A stretch of DNA of 64,000 nucleotides from Nocardia sp. NBC_00565 (GTDB taxonomy: Bacteria > Actinomycetota > Actinomycetes > Mycobacteriales > Mycobacteriaceae), in the NCBI RefSeq assembly GCF_036345915.1, contig NZ_CP107785.1, forward strand, positions 3,782,001-3,846,000. Reading direction: 5' to 3'. The notes beneath the pieces are model-generated. The model made no database searches, was not told where the DNA came from, and was given only the letters and a program-made list of their open reading frames with translations. The translations under genes and the position numbers were made by a program. Below, one piece after another: positions 8,461 to 17,246 of this stretch (positions within the stretch are counted from its first letter, which is position 1; each line of letters begins with the position of its first letter).

Positions 8461-9353
8461 ACCTGCTGAAATTGCTGCCCACCAACCCTACGTTCGACGT
8501 CGAAGACAAGGTGGCCATCGTCACCGGCGCCGGACGCGGCATCGGCCTCGAATTGGCGCGGATCCTGCACCGGCGCGGCGCGACCGTCGCCATGCTCGAC
8601 CTCGACGAAGCCGAAGTCCACACTGCCGCAGCACAACTGGGGTCGCACGCGATCGCCCTGCGCGCCGATGTCGCCGACCGGGACAGCATGGTCGCGGCCA
8701 TCGCAGCGGTCCGTGAGCGCTTCGGCCGCATCGACGTGGTGGTCGCCAATGCCGGTGTCACCCCGGTGCCCGCAACGTTGCGAACGATGGACCCGGCCGA
8801 CTTCGACCGTGTGCTCGGGGTCAATCTCACCGGGGTCTTCAACACCGTCCGGCCCGCGCTCGACGATGTCATCGCCGTCGGCGGACATGTCGTCGTGGTC
8901 TCCTCGTGCGCGGCATTCGCACCCGGTATGGGCGGCTCGCCCTACATGATCAGCAAGGCAGGTGTCGAACAGCTCGGCCGCGCCCTGCGGGTCGAACTCG
9001 CCGCATCCGGCGCCAGCGCGGGGGTCGCCTACTTCGGCATCGTCGACACCGCCATGACGCATCACACGCTCGACGACGACGAATTCGGTCGCGCGGCCGA
9101 CGCCATGCTCCCCTGGCCGCTCAACCAGCGCATCAGCGCCGCCAGCGCCGCGGCGACCATCGCCGACGGCATCGCCCGCCGCGCCGCGCGCACCATCGCG
9201 CCCCGTGTCTGGGAGCCCTATGCCCTGCTGCGCGGCGCGATCAACGTGCTCATGGATCAGTACCTCAGCACCGACGAACACGCGCGGGACCTGCTCCGCA
9301 AGCTCGAACAACGCGCGGGCAAGCGCCCACGCAGCGAGTCCACGCCGACGTGA
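8457..9353 (+). CDS. Short-chain dehydrogenase/reductase
   Basis: 298 residues. The cofactor motif is TGAGRGIG (about residues 22-29), NAG is in VVANAGVTP, and the catalytic Ser and YxxxK are in VVSSCAAFAPGMGGSPYMISK. The start overlaps the monooxygenase stop, so translation is coupled. It probably interconverts an alcohol and the ketone that is oxidised by the monooxygenase; this is inferred from context. The C-terminal tail of about 50 residues is longer than in classical SDRs. Confidence 0.9.
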   Translation: MNLLKLLPTNPTFDVEDKVAIVTGAGRGIGLELARILHRRGATVAMLDLDEAEVHTAAAQLGSHAIALRADVADRDSMVAAIAAVRERFGRIDVVVANAGVTPVPATLRTMDPADFDRVLGVNLTGVFNTVRPALDDVIAVGGHVVVVSSCAAFAPGMGGSPYMISKAGVEQLGRALRVELAASGASAGVAYFGIVDTAMTHHTLDDDEFGRAADAMLPWPLNQRISAASAAATIADGIARRAARTIAPRVWEPYALLRGAINVLMDQYLSTDEHARDLLRKLEQRAGKRPRSESTPT

Positions 9354-9354
9354 C

Positions 9355-9990
9355 ATGATCGAATCCGTGAGTTCGTCAGCCACCACGTGGCGCGGCAGCA
9401 CCATGGCAAGCCGCAGCGCCGAGCGTCGCGAGCAGCTCGTGCGGGCCGGTTCCGCGCTGCTCGGCGGCGAAGGCGCGGCCGCGACCACCATGCGGGCGGT
9501 CTGCCGAGAGGCGGGGCTGAGCCTGCGGTATTTCTACGAGAGCTTCCCCGATCGTGACGCCCTGCTCATCGAGGTCTACGACCAAACGGCGCGCGGGCTG
9601 GTCGATGCCGTCACCACCCGCCTCGGCAATGCTCCGGCCGACCGAACCGCCCGCGTCCGAGCGGCTTTCGACGCCGCCGCGCAGTACTTCGCGGACGACC
9701 CGCGTCGCGGACGGATCATGTTCCGCGAAACCCTCGCCGACGACACCCTGCGCGCCCATGGAGCCGATGCGCTGCCGACCTTCGTCACGCTGGTCGCCAC
9801 CCAACTCGCGCCGGAGCGGGCCGAGCGGCTGCGCGCCGACACGGGCCGAATTCCTATGCCGGTCAGCGCGATATCCGGTGCGCTCGTCGCCTTGTTCCTC
9901 GATTGGCTCGACGGCGGTGTCGAAAACAACCGTGACGAAGTGGTCGACTATGCGACCCGCCTCACCATCACCATCCTCGATCTCGCCTGA
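9355..9990 (+). CDS. TetR-family regulator of the FMO-SDR operon
   Basis: 211 residues. The N-terminal HTH is TTMRAVCREAGLSLRYFYESFPDRDALL, typical of TetR, and the C-terminal ligand domain is variable. It starts one base after the SDR stop codon. A GTG at 9367 and an ATG at 9403 are alternative starts. As the last gene of the operon it likely regulates its own transcription through the tandem palindromes at 6864-6904. Confidence 0.88.
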   Translation: MIESVSSSATTWRGSTMASRSAERREQLVRAGSALLGGEGAAATTMRAVCREAGLSLRYFYESFPDRDALLIEVYDQTARGLVDAVTTRLGNAPADRTARVRAAFDAAAQYFADDPRRGRIMFRETLADDTLRAHGADALPTFVTLVATQLAPERAERLRADTGRIPMPVSAISGALVALFLDWLDGGVENNRDEVVDYATRLTITILDLA

Positions 9991-9993
9991 CCA

Positions 9994-11587
9994 TTACACC
10001 AGAGCCCGCAATCGCAGATCGGCCACGTACTTGTCGATGAGCGCGGGCGTCAGGTGCGGAATGTAGTTATCGGGACCGATATTCGCGGCTTGAACGGCGG
10101 CGGTGAAACCCTTGGCCGGGATGGCCGAGCCACGCCGGGTGAACATGTCCGGGACATTGAGCTGGCCGCCGAATCGACTGTGCGCCAGGATCATATCGGA
10201 TCGGAACACCGCGACCGGCAGCCCGCACCGGTTGTGCGCTTCCCGCAGTAGGACCTCGCCCGCCCACTTGCTGTTGCCGTAGCCGTTGGCGTAGCCGTCG
10301 TCGATGGCTCGCGCCGGGCTGATTTCGCGGATGTCGCCGTCTTCCTCGAATTTCGACGGATGGATCTGGGCGGCGACCGCGACGGTGGACAGATAGGTGA
10401 CGGGTTTGATCCGCGTGGTGATGGCCAGGCGGATGACTTCCGCGGTACCAACGACATTGGGGCCGAAGAGCTGGTCGTAGGGCAGCACATGGTTGACCAG
10501 TGCGGCCGGGTGCACGATCAGATCCACGGTGTCGGCCAATCTATTCCAGGTCGCGTCGGCCAAGCCGAGATCCGGCTCGCCGATATCCCCGGCCAGCACT
10601 TCCAGGCGGCGGTCGGCCAGCTCTCGGTAATGCCGGATCAGCTCAGGGTCACCACTGTCGAAGGCGTCGTCGAGTCGCTTGCGGGCCGCGTCGGCGTCCT
10701 TGCCGCGGACGATGCAGACGAGCGTGGCGCCCGTCTTGTCCAGTCGTTCCAGCCATTCCAGGCAGAGGAAGCGGCCCAGATAGCCGTTGGCACCCGTCAG
10801 CAGGACCGTCTGTGTCGCAGTCGTGCTCGGAAGCGTTGTCGCGGTGGTGATGGTTTGCGCGTCGATGAACTTGTCCAAGGTCAGTTCATCGGCACGCGCG
10901 AGCTCACCGTGCGTGTGCACCGACGCGAATGTGGGCGTGATCGATCCGGCTGCTTGCGCCGATTCGACATACTCCGCCAGCTCGCGCAGACCGTTGGCAG
11001 GGCTGACGATAACGCCCACCGGTACGTCGATGTCGAAGATATCGCGGAGCAGATTCGAAAACGACAGCGCGGAAAGGGAATCGCCGCCCAGATCGGTGAA
11101 ATGCGCGTCCGGTCGCAGATCGGTTGTCGCGCAACCCAGTAACGCCCGGGCGGCGCGACTCACCGTTTCGAGCACCGGCAGGTCGGCGGCTTCGCGGCGC
11201 AGCGCCAGCAGTTCGTTCGCCTGCCCTTCGGCCTGCTCCGCGTACAGCTCTTGCAGCCGCTCGCCATAACGTTCAATGAGCTTGGGCCGCAACAACTTAC
11301 CGATACCGGAGAGCAAACCGTTCTCGGCGGTGAAGGGTTCGGTCTCGATCAGGAAATCGCGCGGGATCTCATAGGATTTGAGAGCGGCGTCCTTCGCGAT
11401 CCGCTGCAGCGAATCACTCAGTGCCGCCTTCGAATCGGCGCCGCGTAATCTGGGATAGGCGCAGTCCGGGTTCTCGCATCGCGGCGAAGATCTCCGGCAT
11501 CGGTTGCGCATCCCGAATGTCCTGATGGGCGGCGTACAGGTCGGTAATCCGACGCATGAGCCGTTCCATCCGCGTATTACTCATCAT
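9994..11587 (-). pseudogene. car: Carboxylic acid reductase relic with two internal deletions
   Basis: The first ~50 residues (start 11587 after GGGAGG) match a CAR N-terminus ([15 protein letters not shown]...[10 protein letters not shown]) but hit a stop at 11414. The frame then shifts to one carrying the end of the adenylation domain ([19 protein letters not shown]), the phosphopantetheine site [11 protein letters not shown], and the reductase Rossmann fold [12 protein letters not shown] with YGNSK. Near the end, MFTR jumps directly to [15 protein letters not shown], skipping more than 100 residues. Most of the adenylation domain and part of the reductase domain are missing. Intact CARs are about 1170 residues; this is about half. 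Confidence 0.88.
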
Positions 11588-11667
11588 GGCCAGCCTCCCG
11601 TGATTCGCTCCTCAACCGTCGGTCGTTCCGTGCACAGATAGATGGCGCCTATATTCCTACTAATACG

Positions 11668-11680
11668 TTAGCTTGCCTAA
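11668..11680. promoter_or_regulatory. Weak IdeR/DtxR-like sequence
   Basis: TTAGCTTGCCTAA lies between the CAR relic start and the peptide deformylase gene. One half resembles the iron box (TTAGG...), but the right half is offset by a base. No iron gene is adjacent. Recorded as weak. Confidence 0.2.
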
Positions 11681-11748
11681 ATATTCCAGATTCGGCAATG
11701 AGCCCCGCCAGATCATTGTGCCGCCGCTCACCTTGCGATCCTGAGACC

Positions 11749-12378
11749 ATGACGATCTCCCTCCCCGACCTGGTCGAGGCCCTGCTCGACGGTGTGCGTC
11801 CGCTGCCCATCGTGATCGCGGGCGATCCCGTACTGCGAAATCCGGCCGCACCATACGACGGTCAGCTGACAGCCGCACAGTTGGACCGATTGGTGCTGGC
11901 CATGCGCGAAACGATGCATGCCGCGCCAGGTGTGGGATTGGCCGCGCCGCAGGTCGGCATACCGCTGCGGCTCGCGGTGCTGGAGGATCCGGCCGAAGTG
12001 ACCGACGAGATTCGCGCGGCTCGCGTCCGGGTGCCGCTCCCGTTCCGGGTACTGGTCAACCCGACCTACGAACCCATCGGCGCGACCCACGCCACGTTCT
12101 TCGAGGGCTGCCTGAGTGTCCCCGGATGGCAGGCAGTCGTCGCCCGGCATGCGCGGGTGCGGCTGCGCGGTCAGGACGAGCGGGGACGCGAGTTGGACGA
12201 GGAGGTGACGGGATGGCCCGCGCGGATCGTGCAGCACGAGACCGACCACCTCGACGGGACGCTCTACATCGATAGCGCTGTCACTCGTTCGCTGACTTCC
12301 ACACAGGCCATGGCCGAGCACTGGTCCCAGCCGACGCCCGCCGCGGCTGGCAAGGCGCTCGGATTCGACTGGCCCTGA
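11749..12378 (+). CDS. def: Peptide deformylase
   Basis: 209 residues. All three deformylase motifs are present: GVGLAAPQVG (motif 1), EGCLSVPG (motif 2, metal Cys) and QHETDHLDG (motif 3, HExxH). The enzyme removes the formyl group from nascent proteins using Fe2+ or similar metals. ATG at 11749 lies just after the promoter region. It is not next to fmt or other translation genes and may be a second copy. Confidence 0.95.
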   Translation: MTISLPDLVEALLDGVRPLPIVIAGDPVLRNPAAPYDGQLTAAQLDRLVLAMRETMHAAPGVGLAAPQVGIPLRLAVLEDPAEVTDEIRAARVRVPLPFRVLVNPTYEPIGATHATFFEGCLSVPGWQAVVARHARVRLRGQDERGRELDEEVTGWPARIVQHETDHLDGTLYIDSAVTRSLTSTQAMAEHWSQPTPAAAGKALGFDWP

Positions 12379-12409
12379 ACGCTTTTCGTCCGAACTCCGA
12401 TCGCCGCGC

Positions 12410-13180
12410 CTACATGTGGGTGCCGCCGTCGATGCGGATCTCGGTGCCGGTGATGAACGCGCCGTCGTCGGAGGCGAGCATGGCGACCACGCCCGCGACC
12501 GTCTCCGGGGCGGCGAAGCCCTGGCCGATGGCGGGGATCAGCTTGCCGAACAGGCTGAAGTCGGCGTCGGCGGGCAGGCCGGGACCGCGGCCGTCGGTCA
12601 TATCGCTGGAGATGGAACCGGGTGCGACCGCGACGACGCGCAGGCCCTGCTTCGCGTACTCGGCGGCCAGCGCGTGGGTCATCGACATGATGCCGCCCTT
12701 GGAGGCCGCGTAGGCGGACATGTAGGGGTGGGCGAAGAAGGTGGAGGTCGAGGCGAAGTTCACGATCACGCCGTGCGCGGTGGCCAGCAGTGCGGGTAGC
12801 GCCTCGCGGATCATCAGGAAGGTGCCGGTCAGGTTGGTCGTGATGATCCGGTTCCAGTCCGCCAGGGCCATCTCATGGGTGTGCGCGGAGCGCAGGATGC
12901 CCGCGGCGTTCACAAGAACGTCCAGGCCGCCGAGGTTTTCGACGGCAAGGGCGACGCCTTGGCGCACCGAGTTCTCGTCGCCGACATCGATACGAGTGGC
13001 GCTCAGGCGCTCGCCCACACCCTGATCGGCGGCCTGCTTCGCGGTCTCCGCGAGACCCGCCTCGTTGATATCGACGCCGACGACCAGCCCGCCCTCGGCC
13101 AGCACCCGGTGCACGGTGGCCCGGCCGATACCGGATCCGGCGCCGGTGATCAGGACGCGGCGATCGGTGAAACGCTCCAT
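12410..13180 (-). CDS. SDR family oxidoreductase
   Basis: 256 residues, classical SDR length. It has ITGAGSGIG (about residues 10-18), NAAG, and catalytic Ser/Tyr/Lys in NFASTSTFF...YAASKGG. The C-terminus GTEIRIDGGTHM is typical of beta-ketoacyl reductase-like SDRs. The start at 13180 is backed by AGGAGG about 8 nt upstream. It is transcribed divergently from the TetR gene at 13306 across a perfect palindrome, so it is probably that regulator's target. Confidence 0.93.
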   Translation of the reverse strand: MERFTDRRVLITGAGSGIGRATVHRVLAEGGLVVGVDINEAGLAETAKQAADQGVGERLSATRIDVGDENSVRQGVALAVENLGGLDVLVNAAGILRSAHTHEMALADWNRIITTNLTGTFLMIREALPALLATAHGVIVNFASTSTFFAHPYMSAYAASKGGIMSMTHALAAEYAKQGLRVVAVAPGSISSDMTDGRGPGLPADADFSLFGKLIPAIGQGFAAPETVAGVVAMLASDDGAFITGTEIRIDGGTHM

Positions 13181-13228
13181 TGCGAAAACCTCCTGGCAAG
13201 TACTTTAGTAGCTCTCGCGACACGTTAC

Positions 13229-13257
13229 GCCTATGTGGCACGATGTGCCACATAGGC
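13229..13257. promoter_or_regulatory. Perfect 13-bp palindromic operator
   Basis: GCCTATGTGGCAC and its exact complement flank a GAT spacer. It lies between the divergent SDR (start 13180) and TetR (start 13306) genes, the expected position for a TetR operator controlling both. Confidence 0.85.
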
Positions 13258-13305
13258 ATTCTGGGCTAGGCTCGAGTCGAACAACCCGCACAGGAGGTGG
13301 CGATC

Positions 13306-13941
13306 GTGCCGACTATCAGTGCCGAGTCGATGGCGCGGCGGCCCTCGCTGGCCGAACGCCGCAAGACGCAGACCCGCTTCGAGATCGCCAAGACGGCGGC
13401 GAAACTCTTCGCCGAACACGGCACCGCCGATGTCACCGCCGACCAGATCGCGGCGGCCGCCGGCATCGGACTGCGCACCTTCTACCGGTACTGCCGCACC
13501 AAGGAAGACGCGATCGAACCGATGCTCTCCGCCGGTGCCGAACGCTGGCTGGCCGATATCGAATCCGGCCCCCGCCGCCTGCCGACCCTCGAGGAACTCG
13601 AGGCGGCCGCGGTGCGCGCACTGACACCGGACACCGACACCGAAGACCTGCGCATCACCCGCGGGCTACTCCAGGCGATGGCCGATGATCAGGCCCTGCG
13701 GTCGGTCTGGCATCGCATCAATCTCGACGGCGAGGACGCGCTGTACCGAACGCTCACCGGGTTGGCCGGCGCTGACGCAGATCCGTTGCGATTGCGGCTG
13801 ATCGCCGGTGCCACCGCGGGCGCGATCCGCATCGCGCTCGAACAGTGGGCCGCAACCAATGGACCGACCAGCGGCCCGGGGTCCGCCGCCGATCTCGTCG
13901 TCCGCTGCATCAGTGAGCTCACCGCGGGGTTGCGCGACTGA
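13306..13941 (+). CDS. TetR-family regulator
   Basis: 211 residues from GTG at 13306. The AGGAGG at 13292-13297 is correctly spaced for this start, whereas the GTG at 13297 overlaps it. The HTH is VTADQIAAAAGIGLRTFYRYCRTKEDAI. The C-terminal region resembles MftR-like TetR proteins. It is divergent from the SDR gene with a perfect palindrome in between; autorepression plus control of the SDR is the simple model. Confidence 0.9.
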   Translation: MPTISAESMARRPSLAERRKTQTRFEIAKTAAKLFAEHGTADVTADQIAAAAGIGLRTFYRYCRTKEDAIEPMLSAGAERWLADIESGPRRLPTLEELEAAAVRALTPDTDTEDLRITRGLLQAMADDQALRSVWHRINLDGEDALYRTLTGLAGADADPLRLRLIAGATAGAIRIALEQWAATNGPTSGPGSAADLVVRCISELTAGLRD

Positions 13942-14231
13942 CGCCGGTCGGCGCGGGAGGCGTCCGTGGTCAATACCGAAGCGAATCCTAGTCCGCCCGG
14001 TCCGATTCGGCCGCTGGCTACGTGGCCGATTGAGCCCGGTTCACGGTATCGGGTGCACTCGCGAAACCACCGGTGTGCGGCGGTTCTAGGCATGGCAGGT
14101 ACTGACCACCTCCGGTCCACCCGGCATCTTCGGTGTGGTCAGCGCAGATGCGCGAGGGAGGATTGCTGTGGCGACGTCACGCCCGATGCCAGCCGCACTC
14201 GACGGCGACAACGCGCAAGGTTCACCAATCC

Positions 14232-15302
14232 TCAACCCTTCCGGGGCATTTCGACCGGTCTGGTGAGTTGGCCGACCGCATGCAGGTGACGTAGCGCCTG
14301 GGCGTAGGAGTCCAGGAGGCTGGTCTCAGCGTAGGGAACCCCGATCTCGGTGCAGAACTGCGCGACCATCGGCTGGGCGCGGCGCAGGTTGGGCCGCGGC
14401 ATCGACGGGAACAAGTGATGCTCGATCTGGTAGTTCAAGCCGCCCATGGCCGCGTCGACGAATCGGCCGCCGCGGACATTTCGAGACGTGAGCACCTGAC
14501 GGCGCAGGAAGTCGGTCGAGTCGCCCTCGGCGAGTACTTCCATCCCCTTGTGGTTCGGCGCGAAGGTGCACCCCATGTAGAACCCGAACAGGCCCTGCTG
14601 CACAACGATGAAGGCCACTGCTTTGCCCGGCGACAGGACCAGGAATACCGCGGCGAGGTATCCGGCGGCGTGCGCGGCAAGCAGCACCGCCTCCCAGCCA
14701 CGGTTCGGGATCGCCCAGCGCAGCACCGCCCGGACACTCGCGTAGTGCAGACTGCCTGCCTCCAGGAACAGCATCGGAAAGAACAGCCAGGCCTGGTAGC
14801 GGAAAATCAGCCGCCGGAAACCCCTTCCGGTCCGTGCTCGATCGCCGGAATGGGCCAGCACCCCGCTGACGTCGGGATCCGCACCCTCGGTATTGGGATG
14901 GGCGTGGTGCCGGTTGTGATTGCTGACCCACCAGCCGATGCTGAGCCCGATACCGAGATTGCCCGCGATCACACCGAACAGATAGTTGGCCCGGCGCGAG
15001 CCGAAGATCTGCCGGTGCCCGGCATCATGGCCGAGGAAGGCGAGCTGGGCGAACACCGCCGCCAGGAATACGGCGGTACCCAGCTGCCACCACGAGTCGC
15101 CGACAAAGACGAACGCGGCCCACCCGGCCACCAACGCTCCCCCGGTGACCGCACTCCGCCAGCCGTAGTACCGCAACCGCTGATCCAACAGTTCCGCCTG
15201 CCGCACCCGACGCAACAACACCGCATACTCGCTGCCCCGCGCCACAGCAGGCAGCCCGATCTTCCCGGTCGGGAGTTCTATCACCACAAGCGGCCTACAC
15301 AT
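14232..15302 (-). CDS. Membrane fatty acid desaturase
   Basis: 356 residues. Three histidine boxes are visible: GHDAGHR, HNRHHAHPN and QIEHHLFP, the last with the QxxHH form of front-end/acyl-lipid desaturases. Several hydrophobic segments surround them (GALVAGWAAFVFV, YLAAVFLVL). It likely inserts a double bond into membrane or mycolic-precursor acyl chains using a di-iron centre and an electron donor encoded elsewhere. Start ATG at 15302 is chosen; GTGs a few codons downstream are possible. Confidence 0.88.
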   Translation of the reverse strand: MCRPLVVIELPTGKIGLPAVARGSEYAVLLRRVRQAELLDQRLRYYGWRSAVTGGALVAGWAAFVFVGDSWWQLGTAVFLAAVFAQLAFLGHDAGHRQIFGSRRANYLFGVIAGNLGIGLSIGWWVSNHNRHHAHPNTEGADPDVSGVLAHSGDRARTGRGFRRLIFRYQAWLFFPMLFLEAGSLHYASVRAVLRWAIPNRGWEAVLLAAHAAGYLAAVFLVLSPGKAVAFIVVQQGLFGFYMGCTFAPNHKGMEVLAEGDSTDFLRRQVLTSRNVRGGRFVDAAMGGLNYQIEHHLFPSMPRPNLRRAQPMVAQFCTEIGVPYAETSLLDSYAQALRHLHAVGQLTRPVEMPRKG

Positions 15303-15506
15303 CCTGTTGTCATTGATCGTCTGGGCTCTGATCGCCGTTCTTCGAGCCTTGTCCGACTGTAGGCGCCAACTATAGAAAGTCGGCAAACGGCGGCCCCTTC
15401 TCGACAAAAGGATGTCGCGATGAGACCACCACCAGGTGAACAGGGGTGCGGATCGGCACCATATCTACATGACGATCGGGAACAATGATTCATGAACTCC
15501 CGCCAG

Positions 15507-15552
15507 CCAGGTGTTGCCAATACCAGTGTTGTTGGACTCCTGTTACTGGTAT
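15507..15552. promoter_or_regulatory. Putative MmyB-type operator before the MFS gene
   Basis: 15507-15531 matches 22 of 25 nt of the site before the MmyB-type regulator (4874-4898). Inside it, ATACCAGT (15520-15527) forms an 8-bp inverted repeat with ACTGGTAT (15545-15552) across 17 nt. It ends 25 nt before the MFS start. Confidence 0.55.
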
Positions 15553-15576
15553 CGGATCGGTTGCAAGCTCTATGAC

Positions 15577-17028
15577 ATGACTCAGACCTTGCAGCCGACG
15601 AACGCAGCGGCCACGCCGACCGCTGCGGGTTCGGCGGTTCAGCCTGCCGCGCTCGGTGCGCGGCGCACTATCGCGGTGCTCGCGGTGCTGCTCACCGGAC
15701 AGTTCATGGCGGTGCTCGACGCCGCGATCGTCAATGTCGCCATTCCTTCTATTCGTACCTCGTTGCACACCAGCGGATCCGCGCTGCAGCTGATCGTCGC
15801 CGGGTATGTGATCGCCTATGCCGTATTGCTGGTTACCGGTGCGCGATTGGGCGATCGGTTCACTCAGCGGACCACCTTCATCACCGGGCTCGCGGTATTC
15901 ACCATCACCTCGCTGGCTTGCGGGTTGGCGTGGAATGAGTTCTCGCTCATAGTGTTCCGATTCTTGCAGGGTGCGGGTGCGGCGGCCATGATCCCGCAGA
16001 TCATGACGATGATCCAGCGGAATTTCACTGGCAACGCCAGGGCCAAGGCGCTCAGTATGTACTCGGCGATCATCTCCGGCGGTATGGTCGTCGGCCAGGT
16101 GGCGGGTGGATTGATCGTCAACGCCGATCTTTTCGGCAGCAGCTGGCGGGGTGTATTCCTGGTGAACGTGCCGATCGGCGCGGCGCTGCTGTTGATCGCG
16201 CCGAAGGTACTGCACACGGCAACCGCACGATTCGCCCGGAAGCTGGACCTGGCCGGTCTGACGATGCTCACCGTCTCGGTGCTGTTGATCGTGCTGCCGA
16301 TGGTACTGGGACATGAGCAGAACTGGCCGCTGTGGACCTGGATCGCGTTGGGCGCCAGTGTGATCGGCATCGGACTGTTCGTGGCGATCGAGCGCGCCGT
16401 CGCGGCGCGCGACGGTGAGCCGCTGTTCGCGCAGCGGGTGCTGAGATCGCCGGGCCTGGCACTGACCGCGGCCACGCTGTTCACGATCATGGCCACCTTC
16501 GGCGGCTGGATGTTCGTGATGGCGATCCACCTGCAGAGCACCCTCGGCTACACCGCACTGCACGCGGGCCTGCTGTTCATCCCGATGGGCGTGACGTTCG
16601 CGCTGGCCAGCCTGAACTGGGAGCGCATCCCACAGCGCTACCACGCCATCATGATTCCGCTCGGCCTGGTGGTCGGCGCGTCCACCATGGTGATGCTCGG
16701 CGCCATGCTGCGCAACGACGCGGACTTCGGACCGCTGCCGCTGGTGGTATTCGGCATTCAAGGCATCGGCTTCGGACTCGCGTTCAGCCCGTTGATGACG
16801 CGGACCCTGGCGAAGATCCCGATGGCGTTGGCCGCCGATGCCAGCGGAATTCTGGTGACCAGTGTGCAGCTGGGCGTCGTGGTCGGCATCGCGGTCTTCG
16901 GCTCGGTGTTCCTCGGCCTCGTCGGCAGTACGACGCTTTCCGCCGCACATGCGTTGGGCGGCACCGCGATTGCGGAGGGCGTGACGGTGCTCGTCGCGGC
17001 GGCGCTCTCCGCTCGCGCGGCGCGGTAA
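15577..17028 (+). CDS. MFS drug exporter, DHA2 (EmrB/QacA) type
   Basis: 483 residues with about 14 hydrophobic segments. The membrane motif LDAAIVNVAIPSI (TM1) and loop motif GARLGDRFTQR (TM2-3) define DHA2 proton antiporters. QVAGGLIV in TM5 is close to the antiporter motif C. It probably exports an amphiphilic compound. The operator-like site upstream links it to the MmyB-type regulator at 3939. It ends before a strong palindromic terminator. Confidence 0.9.
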   Translation: MTQTLQPTNAAATPTAAGSAVQPAALGARRTIAVLAVLLTGQFMAVLDAAIVNVAIPSIRTSLHTSGSALQLIVAGYVIAYAVLLVTGARLGDRFTQRTTFITGLAVFTITSLACGLAWNEFSLIVFRFLQGAGAAAMIPQIMTMIQRNFTGNARAKALSMYSAIISGGMVVGQVAGGLIVNADLFGSSWRGVFLVNVPIGAALLLIAPKVLHTATARFARKLDLAGLTMLTVSVLLIVLPMVLGHEQNWPLWTWIALGASVIGIGLFVAIERAVAARDGEPLFAQRVLRSPGLALTAATLFTIMATFGGWMFVMAIHLQSTLGYTALHAGLLFIPMGVTFALASLNWERIPQRYHAIMIPLGLVVGASTMVMLGAMLRNDADFGPLPLVVFGIQGIGFGLAFSPLMTRTLAKIPMALAADASGILVTSVQLGVVVGIAVFGSVFLGLVGSTTLSAAHALGGTAIAEGVTVLVAAALSARAAR

Positions 17029-17079
17029 ACCACCGCCGCGCGATTCGGCCCGCGCAGCGCAGTAGGCCATACAAGATCC

Positions 17080-17117
17080 AGGATCCCGGGTTCGTTGCGC
17101 AACGGACCCGGGATCCT
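17080..17117. terminator. Bidirectional hairpin terminator
   Basis: AGGATCCCGGGT (17080-17091) pairs perfectly with ACCCGGGATCCT (17106-17117). The inner CGTTGCGCAACG extends the stem. It lies between the convergent MFS gene and the minus-strand 20-aa ORF. There is no long T run, as is common in actinobacteria. Confidence 0.8.
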
Positions 17118-17129
17118 GCTGTGGGCGCC

Positions 17130-17192
17130 TCAGGAGGCGGCGATAGCGGCCGTGGCTCCCGTCATCACGCCCAGGATCGTGGACAACGACAT
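17130..17192 (-). CDS. Putative 20-aa hydrophobic peptide
   Basis: ATG at 17192 has a perfect AAGGAGG (17200-17206) 7 nt upstream and a stop at 17130. The product reads MSLSTILGVMTGATAAIAAS, small and hydrophobic and able to form one membrane helix. It follows the esterase gene by about 55 nt and is followed 13 nt later by a strong hairpin, so it looks like the last cistron of that unit. No known family is recognised. Confidence 0.55.
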   Translation of the reverse strand: MSLSTILGVMTGATAAIAAS

Positions 17193-17246
17193 CGCCGAAC
17201 CTCCTTGTGCCGCAATGGGCGACGACCGTGCCGAACGCGAATTATT

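Noticed and set aside
14168..14266. 32-codon ORF with GGAGG
   Set aside because: A good ribosome site, but it overlaps the convergent desaturase gene and has no terminator or conserved feature to support it.
13966..14289. 107-codon ORF (GTG after GGGAGG) before the desaturase tail
   Set aside because: The first 40 residues look plausible, but the rest is Arg/Cys-rich and overlaps the desaturase 3' end; no family seen.
15490..17070. 526-codon minus-strand frame across the MFS gene
   Set aside because: It is the complement of the exporter; the product is Arg/His/Gln-rich with no domains.
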